Source of the DNA: Corynebacterium pacaense
Lineage (GTDB): Bacteria; Actinomycetota; Actinomycetes; Mycobacteriales; Mycobacteriaceae
DNA length: 64,000 nt
Reading direction: 5' to 3'
Assembly: GCF_900169525.1 (NCBI RefSeq)
Contig: NZ_LT821240.1
Location: 62,001-126,000, forward strand
The notes beneath the pieces are model-generated. The model saw only the letters and a list, made by a program, of their open reading frames with translations. It was not told the DNA's origin and did no database searches. The first letter of the stretch is position 1. Each line of letters starts with the position of its first letter. Shown piece by piece: positions 8,713 through 18,554 of this stretch. Made by a program: the position numbers and the translations under genes.

Positions 8713-9708
8713 CTACTGGGCGTACTCACGGAGCCGGGCCGCGCGCTCGCCGTCGCGGAGTTTCCCCATGACCTCGCGCTCGATCTGGCGGACCCGCTCG
8801 CGGGAGAGGCCGAAGCGCCGGCCGATCTGATCCAGGGTGCGGGGCACACCGTCATCGAGGCCGTAACGCAGTCGGATCACATCCTGTTCGCGCTGTTCAA
8901 GAGTGTCGAGCACGGAGCGGATATCCGAATGGCGCATCGATGCGACAACTGCGGACTCGGCGTCGGTCGCTTCGGAGTCCTCTATGAAGTCACCAAGGGG
9001 CGCCTCCTCGTCGGCACCGACCGGCATGTCCAGGCTCACCGGGTCGCGGGACTGGCGCAGCAGCATCTCAATCTTCGATTCATCAATACCCGATTCCTCG
9101 GCGAGCTCATCGTTGGTGGCTTCCCGGCCGAGGTGCTGGTACATCTCTCGTTTGATGCGGGAGAGCTTGTTCACCTGCTCCACGAGATGGACGGGAAGAC
9201 GGATGGTCCTTGACTGGTCCGCCATACCGCGGGTGATCGCCTGCCTGATCCACCAGGTGGCGTAGGTGGAGAACTTGAATCCCTTGGTGTAATCGAACTT
9301 CTCCATCGCGCGGATGAGACCAAGGTTGCCTTCCTGGATGAGGTCCAGAAGCGGCATCCCGCGGCCTGTGTACCGCTTGGCGAGGGAGACAACCAGGCGC
9401 AGATTGGCCTCGAGCAGATGGGAGCGGGCCCGCTTGCCGTCCTTGCTCAGCACTTTGAGGTCGCGCTTCATGGCTCGGGTGAGACCGGCGTCCGGATCCC
9501 TGAGCAGGCTCTCCGCGTAGAGGCCCACCTCAATGGTCTTCGCCAGTTCAACTTCATCCTCTGCAGACAGCAGCGCGGTCTTGCCTATTCCGTTGAGATA
9601 AACGCGAACCAGATCCTGTGAAGGATTGTCGTTGGTCTGGCCTCGTCGGCTTCTCGGATCGACCTCACGTTCTACACCGGTGAGATCCTGCGTGGACGGT
9701 TGAGTCAT
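8713..9708 (-). CDS. sigB: RNA polymerase sigma factor SigB (group 2, non-essential primary-like)
   Basis: A 331-residue sigma-70 protein with regions 1.2, 2 ([31 protein letters not shown]), 3 and 4 ([18 protein letters not shown]). It lacks the long N-terminal extension of SigA in this window, as expected for SigB, which in C. glutamicum directs general stress, low-oxygen and transition-phase genes. AGGAGG before the ATG fixes the start. A promoter matching the SigH consensus lies 31 bp upstream, so it should be induced by heat and disulfide stress. dtxR lies downstream on the same strand. Confidence 0.95.
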   Translation of the reverse strand: MTQPSTQDLTGVEREVDPRSRRGQTNDNPSQDLVRVYLNGIGKTALLSAEDEVELAKTIEVGLYAESLLRDPDAGLTRAMKRDLKVLSKDGKRARSHLLEANLRLVVSLAKRYTGRGMPLLDLIQEGNLGLIRAMEKFDYTKGFKFSTYATWWIRQAITRGMADQSRTIRLPVHLVEQVNKLSRIKREMYQHLGREATNDELAEESGIDESKIEMLLRQSRDPVSLDMPVGADEEAPLGDFIEDSEATDAESAVVASMRHSDIRSVLDTLEQREQDVIRLRYGLDDGVPRTLDQIGRRFGLSRERVRQIEREVMGKLRDGERAARLREYAQ

Positions 9709-9738
9709 ACTGGCCTCCTAGTTTCGCGGTTCAGAAGG

Positions 9739-9768
9739 TTCAACGGCACAGGGCGCATATTAGTTCCC
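9739..9768 (-). promoter_or_regulatory. SigH-type promoter of sigB
   Basis: On the minus strand, GGGAAC (9768-9763) and CGTTGA (9745-9740) are separated by a spacer that fits the corynebacterial SigH consensus (GGAAT/C, then 16-20 bases, then GTT). The -10 lies about 31 bp before the sigB ATG. This agrees with the known SigH dependence of sigB in C. glutamicum. Confidence 0.65.
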
Positions 9769-9823
9769 GGGAATTGGTCATCGGGGTGCCCAGCTCGGCG
9801 TACACCGTGTGTGGGATGAAGAA

Positions 9824-9845
9824 TATCAAGTTCTGAATCTTGATA
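9824..9845. promoter_or_regulatory. Inverted repeat between dtd and the sigB promoter
   Basis: TATCAAG, 8-bp spacer, CTTGATA: a perfect 7-bp inverted repeat about 56 bp upstream of the SigH-type promoter and 25 bp from the dtd stop codon. It could be an operator for sigB or a weak transcript-end hairpin of dtd. Confidence 0.35.
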
Positions 9846-9869
9846 ACCTTCAAAATCCCTGTTCGAATA

Positions 9870-10304
9870 TCAGCATTCGACGATGACCGTGAACGGACCC
9901 TCGTTAACCGAGGACACGGTCATCATTGCCCCGAAACGACCCCCCTCGACTCGGATGCCGCGGTCACGCAGCGCCGCGACGATGCGCCCGATCACCGGTT
10001 CCGCGACATCGCCGGCGGCGGCGTCGGACCAGGAGGGGCGCCGACCTCTGGCCGTTCTGCCCATGAGGGTGAACTGACTGACAAGGAGAACGGGGGCGCC
10101 GGTGTCGATCACCGACTTCTCACCCTCGAGGATCCGCAGCTCCGCGATTTTCCGGGCCATGGTCTCCCATGCGTCGGGTGCATCCTGCGCACCCACCCCG
10201 ACCAGCGCCAGAATTCCGCCGGTGTCCGCACAGTCGATCGCACCGACGCGTTGATCATTGACGAGCACCTCGGCGAAGCTGACCCGCGTCAGCACCGCCC
10301 TCAT
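9870..10304 (-). CDS. dtd: D-aminoacyl-tRNA deacylase Dtd
   Basis: A 144-residue enzyme that hydrolyses D-amino acids from mischarged tRNA. Family motifs are clear: the start [21 protein letters not shown] (catalytic SQ..L segment) and, near the end, NEGPFT (the GP motif whose cis-Gly-Pro equivalent excludes L-aminoacyl-tRNA). Its ATG overlaps the stop codon of the upstream methyltransferase gene by 4 bp, so translation is probably coupled. No cofactor is expected. Confidence 0.93.
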   Translation of the reverse strand: MRAVLTRVSFAEVLVNDQRVGAIDCADTGGILALVGVGAQDAPDAWETMARKIAELRILEGEKSVIDTGAPVLLVSQFTLMGRTARGRRPSWSDAAAGDVAEPVIGRIVAALRDRGIRVEGGRFGAMMTVSSVNEGPFTVIVEC

Positions 10305-11878
10305 CGTGCCGATCCCACGGAGTCGACCGGGAACCCCTCAAGGAGCTCCGCCGGCAGCAGAAGTCCGTGGCGGACCAGATCCACCACCGCGGCGATGGCC
10401 TCGTCGTGCAGATCCTGTTCCTCGATGCCCCTGGCCACCGCATACAGTTCCAGTGTTTCCGCGAGGTTCAACCCCTCCGGGTTGAGCCCGGAGATGACGG
10501 CGGCGAGGTGCGTGTCCACATCGTGGGACCAGCGAGGACCGTCCATCCTGCTCAACCGCAGGGTGACGTCGGTAAACCCCATGCCCGCCGCCGCATCCGC
10601 AACCTTGACATCCTCCAGTGCGACGGAGGGACGCACACGGTAACGGGCCGAAAGGATGGAATCCCTGGTCTGATCGCGCAACCACTGACTGCGTGCGAAA
10701 TACTCCACCACCTCGGGACCCAGCGGGTCCTCGAAGTACTGGGTCAACGTCTCGGCGAGGATATCCGAGCGGCTGGTCGATTCCGCGAGGCCGAGCCGCT
10801 GGATGGCGATGAAGCCGAATCCGACACCGGTGACACCCGCGCGATCGAAGTGCTCCAACCACTGGCGTGTCCTCTCCGCAGCCTCCCGGCCGCGGAGGTC
10901 CAGTGACTCGTCGGCGAGCCAGGTGGCCACATACTGGGCGGGGCTGACACTGTCGCGTTCGATGATCCAGGCCGCGAATCCGTCATCGGGAAGCCAGTCG
11001 GCCACCCGCTGCTGCCAGGACCGGTGATCCTGGTGGACCCATGCGCCGAGCAGATGGGCGGATCCGCCCGGTGCGAGGTGGGTGCATGATTGTTCGACCA
11101 CCAGTCGGGTCGCGCCGTCGAGGTCCATCCCGGAGTCACGGTAGACGTGGGCGATCTGTGGCGGTCCGACGACGAAGGGTGGGTTGGCGATGATCCGGTC
11201 GAATTCACGGCCGGCGACGGGGTCGAACCAGCTGCCCTCCAGGAGCTGGGCGTCGACTCCGGAATCGATGAGGGTGGCCTCGGCGAACTCCAGCGCCCTG
11301 CGGTGGACATCGGTGCCGGTGATCTCGGAGCAGACCCCGGCCTGCCCGAGCAGCTGGACCCCCGAACCGGTGCCCAGATCGAGTACGCGACCGGTCGGTG
11401 TGGTCGGAGTGGCCTGCAGAAGGGACAGACTGGCGGCTCCGACCCCGAGAACGTGGTCGGGCCCGGGGACGTGCTCGGTCATTGAGGCGTCGGCATCGGA
11501 GAACACCCACTGCTGCCTGCCCGCGATCATGTGCGGCCGGATGTCGATAAGCACCCGCACCCGTCGCCCTTCGTCGAGGCGTTCGGCCAGATGGGCGTCG
11601 ACAAGCTCGTGCAGCACCCCGGTGCCGATCACCCCGGCGAGCGTGTCGACGTCCACCGGGTCACGCAGCACGAAAGCGGCGACCGCCACGCCCAGGGGGG
11701 AGGCGGGCAGCGCCCGCAGGCGGTACCTCACCGCCGCGGGCTGTCCCGCGTGCATCGCCGCGGTGTAGTCGGGGCCGAGCAGCTCGGCGATCCCTGCGGT
11801 GGTGTAGCCGATCTCGCCGAATACGGCCTTCAGGTTCTCGGCGATCCCTGCAAGCGGGCTGCGGGGTTCAGGACTCAT
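10301..11878 (-). CDS. SAM-dependent methyltransferase (HemK/RsmC-like, NPPF motif)
   Basis: A 525-residue protein. The middle part is a class I methyltransferase: [13 protein letters not shown] (SAM-binding motif I, about residue 165-177) and IIANPPFV (motif IV), the latter typical of N-methyltransferases that modify glutamine or nucleobase amino groups. An N-terminal helical domain of about 150 residues and a C-terminal domain of about 200 residues are also found in actinobacterial relatives; the substrate is not known. ATG 11878, preceded by GGAG, overlaps the end of the DUF3099 gene by 11 bp; a start further upstream is less likely. The downstream dtd overlaps by 4 bp, giving a three-gene operon. 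Confidence 0.82.
   Translation of the reverse strand: MSPEPRSPLAGIAENLKAVFGEIGYTTAGIAELLGPDYTAAMHAGQPAAVRYRLRALPASPLGVAVAAFVLRDPVDVDTLAGVIGTGVLHELVDAHLAERLDEGRRVRVLIDIRPHMIAGRQQWVFSDADASMTEHVPGPDHVLGVGAASLSLLQATPTTPTGRVLDLGTGSGVQLLGQAGVCSEITGTDVHRRALEFAEATLIDSGVDAQLLEGSWFDPVAGREFDRIIANPPFVVGPPQIAHVYRDSGMDLDGATRLVVEQSCTHLAPGGSAHLLGAWVHQDHRSWQQRVADWLPDDGFAAWIIERDSVSPAQYVATWLADESLDLRGREAAERTRQWLEHFDRAGVTGVGFGFIAIQRLGLAESTSRSDILAETLTQYFEDPLGPEVVEYFARSQWLRDQTRDSILSARYRVRPSVALEDVKVADAAAGMGFTDVTLRLSRMDGPRWSHDVDTHLAAVISGLNPEGLNLAETLELYAVARGIEEQDLHDEAIAAVVDLVRHGLLLPAELLEGFPVDSVGSAR
11594..11606 (+). repeat. Copy of motif GGCGTCGAYAAGC (inside a coding region)
   Basis: Exact 13-mer GGCGTCGACAAGC within the methyltransferase gene. 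A second, shorter copy (GTCGATAAGC) lies only 51 bp away at 11543-11552. Confidence 0.6.
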
Positions 11879-12398
11879 CGGTCGGGTTCTCCTCCTGGTC
11901 GTCGGCGTCGATGACAATTCCGGAAAAGTCTATTGGGTCGCGGTAGACCTCGATCTCGGCGGGGCCGTGTTCGCCCTGTTGCTCAAGCTCATGCGTCCGC
12001 CGGGCATCGATGGCCTCCCTGCGCTGCATCTCACGCGCGAGTGCCGGCTTGTACACCTGTGGGGTCCGGGGATCACGGGGTTCACCGTGCCCGTTGGCTA
12101 TGACCACCGCGATCCAGGGCAGCGGGACAGAGGCGATGATGAACACCGTGGACAGAAACCAGCTGTGCCACCACACATAGGAGGCACCGGCCAGTAACAA
12201 AAGAGGCACACGAAGCGCCTGGAGCACGTTGTACACGCGCCTCCGGTGGCGAAGGTCCTGACCGGGGGAGCGCCTGGCGTCGGTGATCAACAACACTTCC
12301 CCGGGGTGGATGATCCGCCGGAGTCGGTCCAGCGCATTCCTCCCACCCGGTTTCCGCCCACCGGCGGAACCACTCGGGTGGGATGTGCGCTTGCTCAT
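11868..12398 (-). CDS. DUF3099 family membrane protein
   Basis: A 176-residue actinobacterial protein. After a basic N-terminus it has the ITDARRSPGQDLRHRRR segment that marks DUF3099, then two hydrophobic helices (about residues 58-100), then a charged cytoplasmic tail. Function unknown. Start ATG 12398 has no Shine-Dalgarno, but TACCCT ends exactly 7 nt upstream, which suggests a leaderless message. It is first in an operon with the methyltransferase and dtd and is divergent from the DUF3039 gene. Confidence 0.8.
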   Translation of the reverse strand: MSKRTSHPSGSAGGRKPGGRNALDRLRRIIHPGEVLLITDARRSPGQDLRHRRRVYNVLQALRVPLLLLAGASYVWWHSWFLSTVFIIASVPLPWIAVVIANGHGEPRDPRTPQVYKPALAREMQRREAIDARRTHELEQQGEHGPAEIEVYRDPIDFSGIVIDADDQEENPTDES

Positions 12399-12405
12399 AC
12401 CGATC

Positions 12406-12411
12406 AGGGTA
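12406..12411 (-). promoter_or_regulatory. Putative -10 element for the DUF3099 operon
   Basis: TACCCT on the minus strand, ending 7 nt before the ATG, consistent with a leaderless transcript. The -35 is not recognisable. Confidence 0.35.
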
Positions 12412-12455
12412 GCCCGTTTATAGACAACGCAGGAATCTGGGGCATGATGGGTTGG

Positions 12456-12695
12456 GTGAGAACGACAACGAAGACCATCGAACGCCCAGATGTCAGGGAG
12501 GACAACGCGACAAGCGACGACACCCCGAAGTTCTTCCACTATGTGAAGAAGGATCAGATCGTTGATTCGGCCGTCAACGGTCGGATGGTTGTCGCCCTGT
12601 GCGGTGAAACCTTTCCGGTGACCAGACAAGCCAAGCCCGGATCGCCCGTGTGCCCGGACTGCGAGAGAATCTACAAAGGCCTGCGTAGGAAGTGA
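12456..12695 (+). CDS. DUF3039 family small zinc-ribbon-like protein
   Basis: A 79-residue protein whose C-terminal half has CGETFPVTRQ followed by CPDCERIYKGL: a CxxxF-CPxC arrangement likely to bind zinc. This is the actinobacterial DUF3039 family, of unknown function. Starts at ATG 12444, ATG 12447 or GTG 12456 are all in frame; the GTG is preferred because the sequence TTTKTIERP is close to the usual family N-terminus, but the ATGs sit behind an AGGA and cannot be excluded. Its stop codon overlaps the start of the helicase gene, so the pair is likely translated together. Confidence 0.8.
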   Translation: MRTTTKTIERPDVREDNATSDDTPKFFHYVKKDQIVDSAVNGRMVVALCGETFPVTRQAKPGSPVCPDCERIYKGLRRK

Positions 12696-14404
12696 AAAAT
12701 GATCTAAGGGCCTGGCAGCGCGCAGCCCTGGATAAATATCTGACCGAAAAACCCCGTGACTTCCTCGCCGTGGCCACCCCCGGCGCGGGTAAAACCACGT
12801 TTGCGCTGCGCGTGGCCACGGAGTTGAAGAGCTCTCGGACCGTCGAGCGCATCATAGTGGTGGTGCCCACGGAGCACCTGAAGGTGCAGTGGTCCGCGGC
12901 GGCGGCGAGGGTGGGACTGGCACTGGACCCGGAGTTCAGGAACTCCGGCAGCATCAATCCGTCCTACGACGGCATCTGCGTCACCTACGCCCAGGTGTCC
13001 ATGCACCCCTTCAAGCACTACCAGTTGACCATGGCACGGAAGTCACTGGTCATTCTGGACGAGGTGCACCACGGAGGGGACGCGAAAAGCTGGGGGGACG
13101 GGATCTCCCAGGCCTACCGTGACGCCGAGCACCGCCTGGCGCTGACGGGTACGCCGTTTCGCTCCGATGATTCCCAGATCCCCTTCGTCCGCTATGACGA
13201 GGATGCCGAGGGACATCTGGTCTCCCGCTCCGATCACACCTACGGATACGCGGAGGCACTCGCCGACGGGGTGGTTCGCCCGGTGGTCTTTCTGGCCTAT
13301 TCCGGTGAGGCCAGGTGGAGGGACAGTGCCGGCGAGGAGTACGCCGCACGACTCGGCGAGCCACTCAACCCGGAGCAGACGGCCAAGGCCTGGCGCACCG
13401 CGCTGGACCCCAGGGGAGACTGGATCCCGGCGGTGCTCGGGGCGGCGCACACCCGTCTGCTCCAGCTCCGTTCGAATATTCCCGATGCCGCCGGTCTGGT
13501 CATCGCTTCGGACACCAAATCCGCACGCGCCTATGCCAAGATCCTCGGCGGGTTGTCCTCCACACCGGTGGCCGTGGTGCTCTCCGATGAACCCGGGGCC
13601 TCCGAGCGCATCGAGGAGTTCTCCCGGTCCACCGACGAATGGATGGTTGCCGTCAGGATGGTATCCGAAGGTGTCGACGTCCCGCGTCTCGCGGTCGGTG
13701 TCTATGCGACCTCGGCCTCCACGCCCCTGTTCTTCGCCCAGGCGATCGGACGTTTCGTGCGCTCGCGGATGCCGGGGGAAACCGCCTCGGTGTTCCTGCC
13801 CTCGGTGCCGGTCCTGCTGGATCTCGCCGCCAAACTTGAGGTCTCCCGCGACCACGTCCTGGGCAAGCCGCACCGCCCGAAGGAGGGATGGGACGACGAG
13901 CTGCTGGCGGAAGCCAACAGGAAGGAGAGTGAGGCGGACCAGCTCCCCACCTACGAGTCGCTGGGTGCCGAGGCGGAGCTCGATTCCCTGATCTATGACG
14001 GTTCCACCTACGGCACGGCCACCTTTTCTGGATCGGCGGAGGAGGCCGATTACCTCGGACTGCCGGGGTTGCTGGATGCCGAGCAGATGCGCGAGCTGCT
14101 GCGCCGGCGCCAGGAGGAGCAGCTCGACGCCCGCGAGGTGGAGGAGCGCCGCCGACGTGAGCGGGAGAGACAGCGGCAGCGGGAGGCGGAGATTCAGGAG
14201 AAACCCATCGAGCCCGTCGCCAGTGATGAGATTCCGAAGCTGCGAAAGGAACTCAACACCCTGGTCTCGATCACCTCCTCGCGGACCGGGCGACCCCACG
14301 GTGCCATTCACACCGAGGCGCGCAAGAGCTGCGGTGGACCCCCGACCGCGCTGTGCACCGCCGATCAGCTCCGCGAACGGATCGCCTACCTACGCAAATG
14401 GTGA
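12692..14404 (+). CDS. SF2 DEAD/DEAH helicase, actinobacterial DUF3039 partner
   Basis: A 570-residue helicase with Walker A TPGAGKTT at about residues 29-36, DEVHHGGDA (motif II), ALTGTPFRSD (motif III) and a C-terminal RecA domain ending in QAIGRFVRSR (motif VI). The remaining ~150 residues contain a strongly charged, coiled-coil-like stretch rich in Arg and Glu. Relatives are annotated as type III restriction/DEAD helicases, but no nuclease or methylase partner is seen here. The GTG start overlaps the DUF3039 stop codon by 4 bp, with AGGA just upstream. Confidence 0.85.
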   Translation: MKNDLRAWQRAALDKYLTEKPRDFLAVATPGAGKTTFALRVATELKSSRTVERIIVVVPTEHLKVQWSAAAARVGLALDPEFRNSGSINPSYDGICVTYAQVSMHPFKHYQLTMARKSLVILDEVHHGGDAKSWGDGISQAYRDAEHRLALTGTPFRSDDSQIPFVRYDEDAEGHLVSRSDHTYGYAEALADGVVRPVVFLAYSGEARWRDSAGEEYAARLGEPLNPEQTAKAWRTALDPRGDWIPAVLGAAHTRLLQLRSNIPDAAGLVIASDTKSARAYAKILGGLSSTPVAVVLSDEPGASERIEEFSRSTDEWMVAVRMVSEGVDVPRLAVGVYATSASTPLFFAQAIGRFVRSRMPGETASVFLPSVPVLLDLAAKLEVSRDHVLGKPHRPKEGWDDELLAEANRKESEADQLPTYESLGAEAELDSLIYDGSTYGTATFSGSAEEADYLGLPGLLDAEQMRELLRRRQEEQLDAREVEERRRRERERQRQREAEIQEKPIEPVASDEIPKLRKELNTLVSITSSRTGRPHGAIHTEARKSCGGPPTALCTADQLRERIAYLRKW

Positions 14405-14536
14405 CCACCGGAGTGAATCAATAGCCGGACGGCACCACCCCCGGCGGGGCGCCGAAGGTAGTCTGGTCGGGTAATGGTAGACATAACCAAAAAACCTGAA
14501 CTGACTCGCTGAGTACACCCGGGAGGGCCACTGATC

Positions 14537-15100
14537 ATGACCACACCTAACTACCCCTACGGTGAACCCGACAACAACGGGGGTTCACCCACCGGCCCCG
14601 GGAACGGCGCACCCGACAACACCGCCTATGGCGCGGGCCCCCAGGGTCCGGCGGGGGCCTACCCGGGAAATGGCTACCAGGACCCCTACGGCTCCCCGCA
14701 GTACAGCGGCGGATTTGAGAACTCGCCGCTGAACCAGGGAAGCAACAAGGTCGCACCGTGGGCGCTGGGACTGGGAATCGCCAGCATCTTGCTCTACGTT
14801 CTCGCCTTCATCCCCGGTATCGGCGTCATCTCGATCCTGGCACCCGTGGCGGCACTGGCCGGCCTGATCGTATCGATTATCGCCCTGGTCAAGGGGCGTA
14901 AGTTTCAGGGCAGGGCCCGCCGTACCGGCTTCTCCGTGACGGGGCTGATCCTGTCCATCCTCTCCCTGATCATCGTGGTGTTCCTGACCATCGTCGTGAT
15001 CGCGGTCATGGGTACAGGGGTGATGGATTGCTTCACTGCGGACTACCCTGACCAGGCATCTCAGCAGGTCTGCGTGGAAGAGGTGCTGATCGGCACCTAG
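14537..15100 (+). CDS. DUF4190 membrane protein with Gly/Pro/Asn-rich N-terminus
   Basis: A 187-residue protein. The first ~75 residues are low-complexity and rich in Gly, Pro, Asn and Tyr, then two transmembrane helices (about residues 80-115 and 135-165) separated by a short basic loop with GRKFQGRARR, the DUF4190 pattern. Such proteins are common in actinobacteria and have no assigned function. A GGAGGG about 12 nt before the ATG serves as ribosome binding site. Confidence 0.75.
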   Translation: MTTPNYPYGEPDNNGGSPTGPGNGAPDNTAYGAGPQGPAGAYPGNGYQDPYGSPQYSGGFENSPLNQGSNKVAPWALGLGIASILLYVLAFIPGIGVISILAPVAALAGLIVSIIALVKGRKFQGRARRTGFSVTGLILSILSLIIVVFLTIVVIAVMGTGVMDCFTADYPDQASQQVCVEEVLIGT

Positions 15101-15215
15101 GGGGTGCCCCGCCCACACACCTGTGATCCTGTGGCCCTGGATGTCGGTTTCCTCCCACGTCCACGGCTACAGGGTTTTTTAAAGCCCGCCCCCGGCACAC
15201 GGAAGGATCCGTCCA

Positions 15216-16532
15216 TTGAACAGCCAGCCCCCGATGCAGCACTCCCATGCGCACCCAGAAAGGACGGCGCAAAGCGTCCGTATCCTTTCTCCGGATCTGG
15301 CGAGGGGGTTGGCGCTCTTGGGAATCGCACTGGCCAACGTCGCCACGGCCTGGCTGCCGGTCTCGGGGTCCATCGAGGCAAGTTCCCTGGGTGGCGTGAT
15401 CGATGGCTCCGTGGCCGAGAAGACCGCCGCGGTTCTGGCCGCGATGTTTGTTCACGTCCGGGGACTGCCGATGTTCTCCGCACTCCTGGGATACGGACTG
15501 GGGATGATCGTGGCGAGTCTGGCACGACGAGGCTATCCGCTCAACCGCGCCAGATCGGTGATCGTCCGTCGCTACGGCCTCCTTGCGGTATTCGGTGTCA
15601 TCCACCTGGTTTTCCTGTTCTTCGGTGACATCATGTTCTTCTATGGCCTGGCCGGAATGGTGATGGCCACGATGATCACCTTCAGGGACAGGACGCTTTA
15701 CCGGATCGCGGGGGTGATGTTCGGAATTTCCATTATCAGCAACATTTTTATCGGCATCGCCACCTCATCAATGTCACAGTCCGGTGACCTGACGGATCTA
15801 CCGGCCGACAGCTACCCAGGGTACGTCGGCATCGCCCTGATCATGCTTATGGCGCAGGTTCTCACCCTTCCGATCCAGGCTCTCTTCCTCCTGCCGCTGG
15901 TCATCCTCGGTTTCCTCGCCGCCAGGCACGGTGTGCTGTCCAGGGTCGACGAGTTCCGCAAGCAATTCTGGTGGGCCGTCGGGGTGGCCGTGGCCGTGAT
16001 CATGGTCATCGGCCTGCCCTGGGGACTCGCCGAGATCGGGGTGCTACCGCACTCCTGGGCCACCATCCTCAGTGCTCTGAACCAGGCGTTGGGACCGTTG
16101 ACCGGTCCGGGCATCGCCGCGGCCATCGCACTGGCCGTACAGCCCCTGCAGAGACGGCTCGCCGGAGCGGGCGAGGCCGGGGCACCGGAGAAGCCGCCGC
16201 TGGCCGTGCGCATGGTCGCTGCTCTGGGTGCCCGCTCGATGAGCGGCTACATCACCCAGTCCATCCTCTTCCTCATCTTCACCCAGAGCTTCACCCTCGG
16301 CTGGGGCATAGGGGACGGAATCCTGACCTCCAGCGCGATTGCGGCGCTGGTCTGGGCGATCACCGTGGTGCTCGCGTTCATCCTCGAACTCCTCGGGCGT
16401 CGTGGACCCTTTGAGACCGTCCACCGGTATCTCTCCTACGGCAGGTCCGGGCTGCAGAACCCCTATGTCGATCCACGGGCACAAACGGGCGTCGCGACGC
16501 GATCCACCGACCAGGACCAGACCCGCCCGTAG
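15216..16532 (+). CDS. DUF418 family polytopic membrane protein
   Basis: A 438-residue protein with about eight to ten hydrophobic segments. The segment SPDLARGLALLGIALANV is the characteristic start of DUF418 proteins, and the C-terminal part (SGYITQSILFLIF ... GPFETVHRYLSYG) is the DUF418 domain itself. The role is unknown; some family members are thought to act in transport or export. TTG 15216 behind GGAAGGA is the likely start; ATG 15234 is an alternative. It converges with sigA and shares a hairpin with it. Confidence 0.8.
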   Translation: MNSQPPMQHSHAHPERTAQSVRILSPDLARGLALLGIALANVATAWLPVSGSIEASSLGGVIDGSVAEKTAAVLAAMFVHVRGLPMFSALLGYGLGMIVASLARRGYPLNRARSVIVRRYGLLAVFGVIHLVFLFFGDIMFFYGLAGMVMATMITFRDRTLYRIAGVMFGISIISNIFIGIATSSMSQSGDLTDLPADSYPGYVGIALIMLMAQVLTLPIQALFLLPLVILGFLAARHGVLSRVDEFRKQFWWAVGVAVAVIMVIGLPWGLAEIGVLPHSWATILSALNQALGPLTGPGIAAAIALAVQPLQRRLAGAGEAGAPEKPPLAVRMVAALGARSMSGYITQSILFLIFTQSFTLGWGIGDGILTSSAIAALVWAITVVLAFILELLGRRGPFETVHRYLSYGRSGLQNPYVDPRAQTGVATRSTDQDQTRP

Positions 16533-16542
16533 AAACGGAAAA

Positions 16543-16578
16543 GACCGGGGCGGTCCCGATGATGGGACCGCCCCGGTC
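16543..16578 (-). terminator. sigA terminator, probably bidirectional
   Basis: A 15-bp perfect stem with loop GATGAT lies between the convergent DUF418 and sigA genes. On the minus strand it is followed by CTTTTCCGTTTC, so it is a good terminator for sigA; it may also serve the DUF418 gene. Confidence 0.85.
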
Positions 16579-16601
16579 CGTGTCCCCGCGGAGGTGGGAA
16601 C

Positions 16602-18083
16602 CTAGTCCAGGTAGTCGCGCAGAACCTGGGAACGGGAGGGGTGACGCAGCTTGGACATCGTCTTGGACTCGATCTGGCGGATCCGCTCACGGGTGACGCC
16701 GTAGACCTGACCGATCTCATCGAGGGTGCGCGGCATGCCGTCGGTGAGCCCGAAACGGAGCTTCACCACACCGGCCTCACGCTCGGAGAGGGTCTCCAGG
16801 ACATCCTGGAGCTGATCCTGCAGGAGGGTGAAGGAGACGGCGTCCACCGCGACCACGGCCTCGGAGTCCTCGATGAAATCACCGAGCTGGCTGTCGCCCT
16901 CATCACCGATGGTCTGATCGAGGGAAATGGGCTCACGCGCGTACTGCTGAATCTCCAGCACCTTCTCCTCGGAGATGTCCATCTCCTTGGACAGCTCCTG
17001 GGGAGTGGGCTCACGGCCCAGCTCCTGCAGCAGCTCACGCTGGATGCGACCGAGTTTGTTGATCACCTCGACCATGTGGACCGGGATACGGATGGTGCGG
17101 GCCTGATCGGCCATGGCACGTGTGATCGCCTGCCGGATCCACCAGGTTGCATAGGTTGAGAACTTGTAGCCCTTGGTGTAGTCGAACTTCTCCACGGCGC
17201 GGATCAGACCGAGGTTGCCCTCCTGAATCAGATCGAGGAAAGCCATCCCACGACCGGTGTAGCGCTTGGCCAGGGACACCACGAGGCGGAGGTTCGCTTC
17301 CAGGAGGTGGTTCTTGGCCTTGCGGCCGTCACGGGCGATGGCCCGCAGATCGCGCTTGACGGCGGGTGTCAGCTTTGCGTCCTTGTCACCCCCGACGAAC
17401 GCCTCCTCCATCTCCTCCATGCGATGCGTCGCGTAGAGTCCCGCCTCGATGCGCTTGGCCAGGGACACCTCCTGCTCGGCATTGAGCAGCGCGACCTTAC
17501 CGATCTGCTTGAGATAGGCGCGGACGGAGTCTGCAGAGGCGGTGAGCTCGGCGTCCTTGCGTGCCTGACGGAGTGTGGCTGACTCGTCCTCATCCCACAC
17601 GGAGGCACCGTCGTCCTCATCATCTTCCTCGGCTTCCTCGCCGAGGGGGGCGACGCCGTCATCGTCATCGGCAAGCGTCTCATCGAAATCACCCTCACCG
17701 GTGAAATCCTGCTCCACATCCTCCACGACCTCGACGACCTCGACCTCGCCGTTGTCCACCGCCTCCGCGGGAGCCTTTGCGGGGGCGGACTTGCGGGTGG
17801 TTTTCTTCGCCGCGGTCTTCTTCGCCGTTGCGGGCCGGGCCGACTTCTTGGCGCTCTTGCGGGCGGTCTTCCTGGCAGGCGCCGCCTTGACGGACCCGGA
17901 GGCTGCAGCAGATGTCACCGGTGCGTCGCCCGTTGCCCCTGTTGCGTCGATGGCGGTCGGCACGGCTGGGGTCGCCGGAGCATCCGTCGCGCTCACGGCT
18001 GTACGCGGGGCCACTGCCTTGCGTGCCGCCTTGCGTGCGGTTTTCTTTGCTACCGTCTTTTTAGCTACTTTGTTCTCTACCAT
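16602..18083 (-). CDS. sigA: Primary sigma factor SigA
   Basis: A 493-residue housekeeping sigma factor. After a Lys/Ala/Thr-rich N-terminal extension with repeated KKTxRK blocks and an acidic stretch, it has conserved region 1.2 ([20 protein letters not shown]), region 2 ([20 protein letters not shown]), region 3 and the region 4 helix-turn-helix ([18 protein letters not shown]). ATG 18083 is chosen because it gives the known corynebacterial start ([13 protein letters not shown]) and about the length of C. glutamicum SigA; the frame is open to GTG 18161. The upstream region suggests a leader of several hundred bases. Confidence 0.94.
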   Translation of the reverse strand: MVENKVAKKTVAKKTARKAARKAVAPRTAVSATDAPATPAVPTAIDATGATGDAPVTSAAASGSVKAAPARKTARKSAKKSARPATAKKTAAKKTTRKSAPAKAPAEAVDNGEVEVVEVVEDVEQDFTGEGDFDETLADDDDGVAPLGEEAEEDDEDDGASVWDEDESATLRQARKDAELTASADSVRAYLKQIGKVALLNAEQEVSLAKRIEAGLYATHRMEEMEEAFVGGDKDAKLTPAVKRDLRAIARDGRKAKNHLLEANLRLVVSLAKRYTGRGMAFLDLIQEGNLGLIRAVEKFDYTKGYKFSTYATWWIRQAITRAMADQARTIRIPVHMVEVINKLGRIQRELLQELGREPTPQELSKEMDISEEKVLEIQQYAREPISLDQTIGDEGDSQLGDFIEDSEAVVAVDAVSFTLLQDQLQDVLETLSEREAGVVKLRFGLTDGMPRTLDEIGQVYGVTRERIRQIESKTMSKLRHPSRSQVLRDYLD

Positions 18084-18554
18084 GCTCTCCACGGCTCCTG
18101 GTGCATTGTCATCGACATCTCCGGCTGATCCGAGTGATGCTGAGGATTCAGTGGCAACCACAAACGCCCTTTCGCCTAGCTTCTCCAGTGGGATGCAACA
18201 GATATGCGGATACCACCATCAAACAGCACTGAACAGAATTGTCCTCTGTGCAACGCCGGTGAAAGTGCCCCCGATCTGTTCACATCGGTTATTGAATGGT
18301 CAGCCCGTTCGATTGCTTCATGCCCTGTGGCCGATCTCCGGATGTTTCCGCCGACCCCGTCGCACCCCGGTGGGAGCGACGGATGCGGGAGTTGATGGCT
18401 TCTTCGGTGGCAAAAAAGGATGAATCAATCTCATGGTCAACACTTGTCCACGATCAGCAGCCCAGTATAGATGATCAACTGCTGACATGTCACAATCGGT
18501 TTCCCTTTTTCCTACTCTAAAGGCGGGGTATTCGCAACGTCGCCGAACAGGGAC
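18084..18554. other. sigA upstream region, likely long 5' leader
   Basis: 471 bp between ppgK and sigA, both on the minus strand. A good promoter lies far from sigA (18464-18492), which would leave a leader of roughly 370 bases. No small gene in it is convincing. Closer promoters cannot be excluded but I did not find a paired -35/-10. Confidence 0.5.
18464..18492 (-). promoter_or_regulatory. Putative sigA promoter
   Basis: On the minus strand: TGACAT (18492-18487), a 17-base spacer, then TATACT (18469-18464), a near-consensus housekeeping promoter. It lies 60 bp after the ppgK stop codon and about 380 bp before sigA. Confidence 0.5.

Noticed and set aside
12692..14404. Type III restriction enzyme
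   Set aside because: Helicase motifs alone are present; there is no nuclease motif and no methylase gene nearby.
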